From contig JBBDIT010000063.1 in the NCBI GenBank assembly GCA_040880285.1, forward strand, positions 1 through 15,818: a DNA stretch of 15,818 nt, given 5' to 3'. Source of the stretch: JANQJA01 sp040880285. GTDB lineage: Bacteria > Pseudomonadota > Gammaproteobacteria > Pseudomonadales > Azotimanducaceae. Of the stretch, positions 7,005-13,820 are shown piece by piece. A program made the position numbers and the translations under genes. The notes beneath the pieces were generated by a model. That model saw only the letters and a list, made by a program, of their open reading frames with translations. It ran no database searches and was not told the origin of the DNA. The stretch's first letter is position 1, and each line of letters starts with the position of its first letter.

Positions 7005-7028
7005 TTGACAGCCGGCTTGTGGTATAAT
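7005..7028 (+). promoter_or_regulatory. Probable gyrA promoter, extended −10
   Basis: TATAAT at 7023-7028 is preceded by TGG (7020-7022), giving an extended TGn −10 that can work with a poor −35. A perfect TTGACA lies at 7005-7010, but only 12 nt separate the hexamers instead of about 17, so they are unlikely to act as one standard pair. Transcription would begin near 7035, with a 42-nt leader. Confidence 0.55.
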
Positions 7029-7076
7029 TGAGCGCTTGTGCAGCACCATTTTGCGGTAGGTTAAACCTCCAAATAC

Positions 7077-9695
7077 ATGTCTGAATTTGACGGCGACATA
7101 ACACCCATCAACATCGAAGATGAGCTCAGGCAGTCCTATCTGGACTACGCCATGAGCGTCATCATTGGTCGAGCACTACCGGATGTCCGTGACGGACTCA
7201 AGCCGGTACATCGTCGTGTACTGTTCGCCATGAACGAGATGAACAACGCCTACAACCGGGCCTATATGAAATCGGCCCGGATTGTCGGTGATGTCATCGG
7301 TAAATATCATCCCCATGGTGACAACGCCGCTTACGACACCATTGTACGCATGGCACAGGCATTCAACATGCGTTATCCGCTGGTTGACGGCCAGGGCAAC
7401 TTTGGCTCCCTCGACGGCGACAGCGCGGCGGCCATGCGCTACACCGAAATCCGGATGGAGAAAATCGCCCACGAGTTGTTGGCTGATCTCGACAAGGAAA
7501 CCGTCGACTTTGTAGAAAACTATGACGGCACCCTGAAGATGCCGGAAGTCCTGCCCTCCAAGGTGCCGAACCTGCTGGTTAACGGCTCAAGCGGGATTGC
7601 GGTCGGGATGGCAACCAATATTCCACCCCACAACCTGACAGAAGTGGTCAATGCCTGTCTTGCATTGATTGCGGATCCGGACATCAACATTGACGGCTTG
7701 ATGGAATACGTGACCGGCCCGGATTTCCCGACCGGTGCCATCATCAATGGCCGTGGTGGCATTGTGCAGGCCTATCGCACCGGCCGTGGTCGCATCCTGG
7801 TGCGGGCTCGTACCGAAATTCTGGTGGATGACAAGACCGGGCGTGAAACGATCATCATCCATGAAATTCCCTACCAGCTGAATCGTGCCCGCTTGATCGA
7901 GCGGATCGCAGAACTGGTCAAGGAAAAGAAAATTGAAGGCATCAGCGAATTGCGTGATGAGTCAGCCGCGGAGACCCGTATTGTTATTGAACTGCGCCGT
8001 GGTGAAGTCGGTGAGGTGGTGCTCAATAATCTTTATGCCCAGACCCAACTGCAAAGCGTCTTCGGCATTAATATTGTCGCGCTGGTTGAGAATGAACCCA
8101 AAACCCTGAACTTAAAAGAGGTGCTGGAACAGTTTATCCTGCATCGTCGTACTGTCGTGACCAGGCGTACGGTGTACCTTTTAAGGCGCGCCAGGGCAAG
8201 GGGGCATGTGCTAGAGGGGCTTGCCGTGGCCCTGCAGAACATTGATCCGGTGATTGAACTCATCAAGGCATCGGAGAATGTCCAGGTTGCGCGCGAACGC
8301 CTGGTAGAGACAGCGTGGGAATCGGCCAATGTGCAGAAGATGTTGGAACGTGCCGGGCCGGATGCGGCGCGGCCGGATGACCTGGACGAACAATACGGCT
8401 TCAAGGACGACGGGCGCTATCACCTGTCACCGGAACAGGCCCAGGCCATTCTCGAAATGCGGCTCAACCGCCTGACGGGATTGGAGCAGGATCGACTCCT
8501 GACCGAATATGAAGAAATTATCGACACCATTGCGGACCTGATGGCAACGCTCGCCGATCCTGAAAAACTGATGAGCATCATAAAGGAAGAGCTGGTCGAG
8601 ATTCGTGATGAATATGGTGATGCGCGCCTGACCGAAATCGTCGGTACGCAGGAAGACCTCACCATGGAAGACCTGATCACCGAGCAGGATATGGTGGTTA
8701 CACTTTCCAATTCCGGCTACGCCAAAACGCAACCGTTGACTGACTACCAGGCCCAGCGTCGTGGTGGCCGGGGGCGGTCTGCCAGTGCTGTCAAGGATGA
8801 AGACTTTATTGCGCGCCTGATGGTCGCCAATACCCACGATACGATTTTGTGTTTTACCAATCGCGGCAAGGTGTATTGGCTACGCGTCTTCCAGATCCCG
8901 ACCGCGAGTCGGGCTTCCCGTGGCCGGCCGGTCGTCAACATCCTGCCGCTGCAGGAAGATGAACGTATCACCGCCATGCTGCCGGTGGATGAATATCGGG
9001 AGGACCAGTTTATTTTCATGGCCACCGAAAACGGTACGGTGAAAAAGACCCCCCTGATGGACTTTTCGCGCCAGCGAAATTCCGGGCTCATTGCCATCGA
9101 GCTCGAAGAAGGCAATACGCTGGTTGGCGCCGCGATCACCACGGGTAGCAGCGATGTCATGTTGTTTGGCAGTGGTGGTAAAGCAATCCGATTCAAGGAG
9201 TCCGACGTCCGGGCCATGGGCCGCACTGCCCGCGGTGTCCGCGGCATCAAATTGAAACCGTCCGAGCGCGTTATTTCATTGATTATCCCGCAGCCGGAAG
9301 GTGAAGTCCTGATTGCCAGTGAAAAAGGTTTTGGCAAGCGTTCCCGCATCGATGATTTCTCGGTGATCGGCCGTGGTGGCCAGGGCATGATCAGCATGAA
9401 AGTGTCCGATCGCAACGGCGCTGTGGTAGGTGCAATCCAGCTCGAAACCGGAGACGAGGTGATCCTGATCAGCGACCAGGGCACATTGGTTCGCACCCGC
9501 ACCGATGAAGTCTCAGTCCAGGGCCGGAATACCCAGGGCGTCAAACTGATTAACGTACAGCCGGGCGAAAAACTGGTTGGCCTTGCGCGGGTACAGGACC
9601 CGGATGATTCGGTAGACGCAGCAGTCGTTGATGACCTGGAACCGATGAGCGCACCGGCCGCGGCAACCGACCCGCCCGAACCTGGCGACACCTAA
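7077..9695 (+). CDS. gyrA: DNA gyrase subunit A
   Basis: Breakage-reunion subunit of the A2B2 gyrase that introduces negative supercoils. Numbering matches E. coli closely. The winged-helix/tower region includes the quinolone-determining segment KYHPHGDNAAYDTIVRMAQ (76-94). The catalytic tyrosine that forms the 5'-phosphotyrosine bond is Tyr122 in AAAMRYTE. The GyrA box QRRGGRG is at 560-566, marking a true gyrase beta-pinwheel rather than ParC. Total length of 872 aa compares with 875 in E. coli. The C terminus is an acidic tail rich in Asp, Ala and Pro. Residue 83 is Asn (codon AAC, 7323-7325) where E. coli has Ser, while Asp87 is kept. No Shine-Dalgarno stands at normal spacing: the upstream sequence has ACCTCC (7065-7070) instead. 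pheA follows after 110 nt; serC, expected there in related gene orders, is absent. Confidence 0.98.
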   Translation: MSEFDGDITPINIEDELRQSYLDYAMSVIIGRALPDVRDGLKPVHRRVLFAMNEMNNAYNRAYMKSARIVGDVIGKYHPHGDNAAYDTIVRMAQAFNMRYPLVDGQGNFGSLDGDSAAAMRYTEIRMEKIAHELLADLDKETVDFVENYDGTLKMPEVLPSKVPNLLVNGSSGIAVGMATNIPPHNLTEVVNACLALIADPDINIDGLMEYVTGPDFPTGAIINGRGGIVQAYRTGRGRILVRARTEILVDDKTGRETIIIHEIPYQLNRARLIERIAELVKEKKIEGISELRDESAAETRIVIELRRGEVGEVVLNNLYAQTQLQSVFGINIVALVENEPKTLNLKEVLEQFILHRRTVVTRRTVYLLRRARARGHVLEGLAVALQNIDPVIELIKASENVQVARERLVETAWESANVQKMLERAGPDAARPDDLDEQYGFKDDGRYHLSPEQAQAILEMRLNRLTGLEQDRLLTEYEEIIDTIADLMATLADPEKLMSIIKEELVEIRDEYGDARLTEIVGTQEDLTMEDLITEQDMVVTLSNSGYAKTQPLTDYQAQRRGGRGRSASAVKDEDFIARLMVANTHDTILCFTNRGKVYWLRVFQIPTASRASRGRPVVNILPLQEDERITAMLPVDEYREDQFIFMATENGTVKKTPLMDFSRQRNSGLIAIELEEGNTLVGAAITTGSSDVMLFGSGGKAIRFKESDVRAMGRTARGVRGIKLKPSERVISLIIPQPEGEVLIASEKGFGKRSRIDDFSVIGRGGQGMISMKVSDRNGAVVGAIQLETGDEVILISDQGTLVRTRTDEVSVQGRNTQGVKLINVQPGEKLVGLARVQDPDDSVDAAVVDDLEPMSAPAAATDPPEPGDT

Positions 9696-9735
9696 ACCTT
9701 GCCTGCAGCCACCTTGCAGCCGCTTGCATCGCATC

Positions 9736-9744
9736 TGGTACACT
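9736..9744 (+). promoter_or_regulatory. Possible extended −10 promoter for pheA
   Basis: TGG followed by TACACT (9736-9744) forms an extended −10 with four of six core matches. A TTGCAG at 9714-9719 could be a −35 at a long 19-nt spacing. Downstream, CAGCTG 9767-9772 can pair with CAGCTG 9780-9785 (7-nt loop) in the pheA leader, 20 nt before the ATG. No leader peptide or T-run accompanies it. The rest of the 110-nt gap holds nothing recognisable. Confidence 0.35.
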
Positions 9745-9805
9745 GGGGCAGTCCGACAGCCTTGTACAGCTGTTTTGGTCAGCTGCCAGAAGCCGAATCA
9801 ATACT

Positions 9806-10933
9806 ATGACTAAAGACGACCGCAGTTCCTCAATCCGTCTGACCGGACTCCGCGACCGTATCGATCAATTGGATCTGGAGATCCTCGAACTGCTGAACGA
9901 GCGTGCCCGCTGTGCGCTCGAAGTTGCCGATGTCAAACAGGAAGAATCCGGTGACGTCGCTCCGATCTATTATCGACCGGAACGAGAATCGCAAGTCTTG
10001 CGCAATATTCTCGATAAGAATCCCGGGCCGCTCACCAACGAAAAAGTGGCGCAGGTGTACCGACAGATCATGTCCGCCTGCCTGGCCCTGGAGCAACCCT
10101 TAACAGTCGCCTACCTTGGACCCGAGGGCACGTTTACCCAGCTTGCGACCCTCAAACAATTCGGCCAGTCGGTGATCGGACAACCCATGGTAACGGTGGA
10201 CGATGTATTCCGTGAAGTCGCCTCCGAGACCTGTAACTATGGTGTCGTGCCGGTTGAAAATTCCACCGAGGGGGTCATTACCCATACGCTCGACAACTTC
10301 CTGGATTCGTCCTTGCGAATCTGTGGTGAAGTCGTCCTGCGTATCCATCACCATTTGATGGTGGCGCCGGACGCCGATGAAGGCGATATCGAACGCATCT
10401 ATTCCCACCAGCAAACCCTGGCACAATGTCGACGTTGGTTGGACGGCCACTACCCGAGAATCCCGCGGCTGACAACCACCAGCAATGCCGAGGCAGCCAG
10501 AAAAGTGCTGGAAGGGCAGGAAGGGCCAGGCAGCGCAGCCATTGCCGGCGAGATCGCCGCGGAGATCTATGGCCTCAAAATCCTGTCGAAAAAAATAGAA
10601 GACCAGATCGATAACACCACCCGGTTCCTCGTGGTCGGGCGCGAAGATGTGGGGCCAAGTGGTAATGACAAAACCTCGATTATGGTTTCAACCCATAATC
10701 AGCCAGGCGCCTTATATAAACTGTTAGAACCTTTCCATCGTCACAATATTTCGTTGACTTCCATCGAAACGCGGCCGTCCCGGTCCGGTATGTGGTCTTA
10801 CGTGTTCTTCATCGACTTCGAAGGTCACAGGGAAGACGAAAACGTACAACGGGTATTGAGTGAAATTGACAGTGACGCGCTTGAGGTCAAATGGCTTGGA
10901 AGTTACCCAAGAGCACTGGGAGCCAACCGTTAA
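9806..10933 (+). CDS. pheA: Bifunctional chorismate mutase/prephenate dehydratase (P-protein)
   Basis: Converts chorismate to prephenate and then to phenylpyruvate, the committed branch to phenylalanine. An AroQ-type chorismate mutase domain spans about residues 10-95 (LRDRIDQLDLEILELLNERA and RQIMSACLALE). The prephenate dehydratase domain covers about 100-278, with AYLGPEGTF (102-110), VPVENSTEGVI (148-158) and the catalytic TTRF at 271-274. A C-terminal ACT domain at about 290-365 has the phenylalanine-binding GAL (301-303) and the ESRP-like motif ETRP (321-324), so feedback inhibition by phenylalanine is expected. Its 375 aa is typical. ATG 9806 lacks a strong ribosome-binding site. hisC follows after 38 nt and tyrA after that, forming an aromatic amino acid operon. 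Confidence 0.97.
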   Translation: MTKDDRSSSIRLTGLRDRIDQLDLEILELLNERARCALEVADVKQEESGDVAPIYYRPERESQVLRNILDKNPGPLTNEKVAQVYRQIMSACLALEQPLTVAYLGPEGTFTQLATLKQFGQSVIGQPMVTVDDVFREVASETCNYGVVPVENSTEGVITHTLDNFLDSSLRICGEVVLRIHHHLMVAPDADEGDIERIYSHQQTLAQCRRWLDGHYPRIPRLTTTSNAEAARKVLEGQEGPGSAAIAGEIAAEIYGLKILSKKIEDQIDNTTRFLVVGREDVGPSGNDKTSIMVSTHNQPGALYKLLEPFHRHNISLTSIETRPSRSGMWSYVFFIDFEGHREDENVQRVLSEIDSDALEVKWLGSYPRALGANR

Positions 10934-10971
10934 ACGCTGGCGCTCTCGTATAACCTGTAGGCTTTAACGCT

Positions 10972-12081
10972 ATGTCTTGTGATTTCATCCAACTCGCATC
11001 GAAAGGTATTACCGGGCTATCACCTTACGTGCCCGGCAAACCGGTAGAAGAACTGCAGCGCGAACTCGGGTTAACGGATGTCATCAAGCTTGCCAGCAAT
11101 GAAAATCCCCTCGGCCCGAGCCCGAAAGTGGTTGAGAGCCTGGCGGCGGTCAGCCCGGAGCTCAGCCGCTACCCTGACGGTAGCGCCTTTCACCTCAAGC
11201 GCAAACTGAGTGAATTTCTGGGGGTCGATGCCAATACGCTGACGATCGGCAACGGCTCCAACGAGGTGTTGGAATTGCTGGCGCGCGTATTTCTGAATGC
11301 TTCCAATGAATCGTTGGTGTCGCAACATTCATTCGTGGTCTATCCGCTGGTCACCAAAGCAATAGGCGCGACACTCAGCGTGATTCCTGCCAGGGATTAT
11401 GGCCAGGACCTTGAGGCGACGGTTAATCGTATCTCGCCGCGCACGCGGATGATCTTTATCGCCAATCCCAACAATCCCACCGGCACCTGGATCAATCAAG
11501 AGACACTGATCAATTTCCTGGATCAGGTGCGCGAGGACATCATTGTCGTTTTGGACGAGGCCTATTTCGATTATGTTGAGGAGCCTGACTACCCTGACGG
11601 CATCCAATTGCTCGGGCAATACCCGAACCTGGTGGTGACCCGCACCTTTTCCAAAGCCTACGGCCTGGCCGCGCTCAGAATTGGCTATGCGGTCAGTCAT
11701 CCGGACATTGCTGACCTGATGAATCGTGTACGCCAGCCATTCAACGTGAATTCAATGGCGCTATTGGCCGCCGGGACGGCGATTGCTGACCAGTTGTATG
11801 TCCGCAAGAGCGTCGAGGTCAATCGCGACGGTCTCAAGTTTCTAATGCATGCCTGTGAGGAGTTGGGGCTCAATTACATTCCCTCCGTTGGCAACTTCCT
11901 GACCATCGACTTTGGCCGCGATGCCTTGCCCGTTTACGAGGCACTGCTGCGGCAAGGTGTCATCGTCCGGCCCATTGGCGTCTATGAAATGCCCAACCAC
12001 CTGCGTGTCACGGTTGGATTACCGCAAGAAAATGCACGCTTTGTTGACAGTGCGAAGAAAGTCCTCGATCGTCTGTCCTGA
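10972..12081 (+). CDS. hisC: Histidinol-phosphate/aromatic aminotransferase (HisC2-type)
   Basis: PLP-dependent class I/II aminotransferase of the HisC family. Visible motifs are ASNENPLGPSP (41-51), the PLP-contacting Asn in NPNNPTG (165-171), DEAYFDY (195-201) with Asp195 and Tyr198, and TFSKAYGLAALRIGY (225-239), where Lys228 forms the Schiff base and Arg236 binds the cofactor phosphate. Arg345 in NHLRVTVG should bind the substrate carboxylate. Length of 369 aa is normal. Position between pheA and tyrA, rather than in a histidine operon, suggests that its main job is transamination of phenylpyruvate, 4-hydroxyphenylpyruvate or prephenate, perhaps alongside histidinol phosphate; this is inferred from context. 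The stop TGA overlaps the tyrA ATG by one base (TGATG, 12079-12083), so the two are translationally coupled. Confidence 0.93.
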   Translation: MSCDFIQLASKGITGLSPYVPGKPVEELQRELGLTDVIKLASNENPLGPSPKVVESLAAVSPELSRYPDGSAFHLKRKLSEFLGVDANTLTIGNGSNEVLELLARVFLNASNESLVSQHSFVVYPLVTKAIGATLSVIPARDYGQDLEATVNRISPRTRMIFIANPNNPTGTWINQETLINFLDQVREDIIVVLDEAYFDYVEEPDYPDGIQLLGQYPNLVVTRTFSKAYGLAALRIGYAVSHPDIADLMNRVRQPFNVNSMALLAAGTAIADQLYVRKSVEVNRDGLKFLMHACEELGLNYIPSVGNFLTIDFGRDALPVYEALLRQGVIVRPIGVYEMPNHLRVTVGLPQENARFVDSAKKVLDRLS

Positions 12082-12977
12082 TGGATGAACCGCATTTCAA
12101 ACGCGTCGCGATTATCGGGTTGGGCCTTATTGGCGGCTCACTGGCCGGTGGTTTGCGCGCCCGGGGCCTGGCCGGGCATGTCATTGCCTATGACCAGAAT
12201 GCGGTCAGCCTGGCACTCGGTCTTGAACGTGGCGTCATTGATTCCACCGCGACATCGGCTGCCGGGGCTGTTGAAGGGGCAGATCTTATCGTCTTGTGTG
12301 TTCCGGTCCTTGCCATGCAGGCCGTATTTGAAGAAATCAAACCGTGTTTCGGTAATCCTGACGTCATCGTGACCGACGTCGGTAGTGTCAAATGCAATGT
12401 ATTCGACGCGGCAACCGCAGTTTGCGGTGTAGTCCCTGACAATCTGGTGCCTGGCCATCCAATCGCTGGCTCCGAGCGCCATGGTGTGGAGGCAGCAGAC
12501 CCGGATCTGTTCGTTCGACACAAAGTCATCTTGACACCGAAACTGTCCACCATCGGTGATGCCACTCGCCGCGTACGCGAAATGTGGCAGGCACTGGATG
12601 CGGATGTGGTGGAAATGGACCCGGACCACCACGACATCATCCTGGCCCAGACCAGCCACTTACCTCACCTTCTGGCCTACGCGCTGGTTGACACCTTGTC
12701 GGCCCAGGGCGACTCGCTGGAGATTTTTCAGTATGCTGCCGGCGGTTTTCGGGACTTCTCCCGGATTGCGGCCTCGGACCCGATCATGTGGCGAGATGTC
12801 TTTGCCACTAACCCGGGGCCGGTACTCGAGATATTGGACCGCTATGTAGAGGATCTCGGGCGCCTGCGGGCGATGATCGAAGAAGGTCGGTTTGAGGACC
12901 TTGAAAACCTGTTTGCACGCTCCAAGGCGGCAAGAGACCACTTCTCACTATTGATACACCAGCGAAATTCGCACTGA
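12081..12977 (+). CDS. tyrA: Prephenate/arogenate dehydrogenase, stand-alone
   Basis: NAD(P)-dependent oxidative decarboxylation of prephenate to 4-hydroxyphenylpyruvate (or arogenate to tyrosine). The N-terminal Rossmann domain starts with VAIIGLGLIGGS (9-20). Family active-site segments follow: VTDVGSVK (97-104), GHPIAGSERHG (125-135), QTSHLPHLLAY (190-200) and GGFRDFSRIA (221-230). At 298 aa it contains only the dehydrogenase: there is no chorismate mutase domain, no ACT domain, and no C-terminal AroA (EPSP synthase) fusion of the kind found in Pseudomonas. It ends with TGA at 12975, and cmk starts 37 nt later, so aroA is absent from its usual place. The acidic or neutral residue that decides NAD versus NADP after the second strand (YDQN, 37-40) contains Asp38, which favours NAD. 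Confidence 0.95.
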   Translation: MDEPHFKRVAIIGLGLIGGSLAGGLRARGLAGHVIAYDQNAVSLALGLERGVIDSTATSAAGAVEGADLIVLCVPVLAMQAVFEEIKPCFGNPDVIVTDVGSVKCNVFDAATAVCGVVPDNLVPGHPIAGSERHGVEAADPDLFVRHKVILTPKLSTIGDATRRVREMWQALDADVVEMDPDHHDIILAQTSHLPHLLAYALVDTLSAQGDSLEIFQYAAGGFRDFSRIAASDPIMWRDVFATNPGPVLEILDRYVEDLGRLRAMIEEGRFEDLENLFARSKAARDHFSLLIHQRNSH

Positions 12978-13014
12978 AACGCAAAACTGCACAGGACACA
13001 GGAAACCCTCGATC

Positions 13015-13710
13015 TTGGCCAAACACAAAGATGATGCACCGGTAATCGCCATAGACGGTCCCAGTGGTTCTGGCAAAGGCGTCATCACTCACCGACTGGC
13101 ACGGGCGCTGGGATTTCATATCCTCGACAGCGGTGCCTTGTATCGCCTGATCGGCCTTGCCGCGCGCAAGCGCAACGTCGACTTTGCCGATGAGGCACAA
13201 CTGGCACAACTGGCGCGGACGCTGCATGTTTCATTTGAGCCCACCGACAATCCGGAAGAACCGCTTGCGATCCTGCTGGATCGAGAGGATGTCACCCATG
13301 CGATCCGTACCGACGAGGCCGGCACTGACGCCTCGCGGGTCGCCCCCATCGCGGTCGTTCGGGACAGTATCAAAACCCTGCAACGGTCTTTCAAAAAACC
13401 GCCCGGACTGGTCGCAGATGGCCGTGATATGGGCACCGTGGTGTTCACCGATGCCGCCGTGAAAATCTACCTCACAGCCAGCGCCGAGGCACGTGCGGAG
13501 AGGCGTTATAAGCAGTTGATAGATAAGGATATTAGTGTTAGTCTGCACGACCTTTTTCTAAGCATTCAGGCCCGGGACGCGCGGGATATGAACCGGGAGG
13601 TCGCTCCCCTGAAACCGGCCGAGGATGCGGTCATTATCGATAGCACGGCTTTGACCATCGACGAGGTGTTCGAGCAAGTGCACTCCATCGTGACGGAAAG
13701 ACTGGGTTAA
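13015..13710 (+). CDS. cmk: Cytidylate (CMP/dCMP) kinase
   Basis: Phosphorylates CMP and dCMP to the diphosphates with ATP, in pyrimidine nucleotide recycling. The P-loop GPSGSGKG is at residues 15-22, the CMP-binding DSGALYR at 38-44, the family signature DGRDMGTVVFTDAAVKIYL at 135-153, and the lid RDARDMNREVAPL at 187-199. Length of 231 aa matches the family (227 in E. coli). The start is TTG at 13015, preceded by AGGAA (13000-13004) at a 10-nt spacing. Residue 23, just after the P-loop GKG, is Val where E. coli has Thr. Order tyrA-cmk-rpsA is conserved, except that aroA, normally upstream, is missing. rpsA begins 110 nt downstream and may also be read through from here. Confidence 0.96.
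   Translation: MAKHKDDAPVIAIDGPSGSGKGVITHRLARALGFHILDSGALYRLIGLAARKRNVDFADEAQLAQLARTLHVSFEPTDNPEEPLAILLDREDVTHAIRTDEAGTDASRVAPIAVVRDSIKTLQRSFKKPPGLVADGRDMGTVVFTDAAVKIYLTASAEARAERRYKQLIDKDISVSLHDLFLSIQARDARDMNREVAPLKPAEDAVIIDSTALTIDEVFEQVHSIVTERLG
13516..13544 (+). promoter_or_regulatory. Possible rpsA promoter inside cmk
   Basis: In an A/T-rich stretch of cmk, TTGATA (13516-13521) is followed after 17 nt by TAGTCT (13539-13544). The −35 matches five of six consensus bases, the −10 only three. E. coli also has an rpsA promoter inside cmk, which is the main reason for listing this. Confidence 0.25.
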
Positions 13711-13820
13711 CCTACTGAAAACCAACAGAAATTTCAGAGGTTCACCTTAATTTGAACCTGACCCGTTTCAGTTGGTGAAGCGGATACAAGTGGGCCTCGT
13801 GCCCGGGAAAACACACCAAA
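13711..13820 (+). promoter_or_regulatory. Structured rpsA leader, probable S1 autoregulatory site
   Basis: Three successive hairpins can form. Hairpin I pairs CTGAAA 13715-13720 with TTTCAG 13732-13737. Hairpin II pairs AGGTTCA 13738-13744 with TGAACCT 13753-13759 (8-nt loop) and abuts hairpin I. Hairpin III pairs GGGC 13792-13795 with GCCC 13801-13804 (loop CTCGT). The sequence just before the ATG (GGGAAAACACACCAAA) has no true Shine-Dalgarno. E. coli rpsA is likewise translated from a three-hairpin, SD-poor initiation region repressed by free S1, so the same control is inferred here. Confidence 0.5.

Noticed and set aside
7005..7028. TTGACA/TATAAT as a standard gyrA sigma-70 pair
   Set aside because: The 12-nt spacer is too short for normal recognition. 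The extended −10 alone is the better explanation.
8744..9691. 315-aa open frame on the − strand inside gyrA
   Set aside because: It is antisense to the conserved GyrA C-terminal domain, with a Ser/Arg/Pro-rich composition and no recognisable family; it is a shadow frame.
9767..9785. CAGCTG hairpin as a phenylalanine attenuator before pheA
   Set aside because: There is no leader peptide with Phe codons, no competing stems and no T-run.
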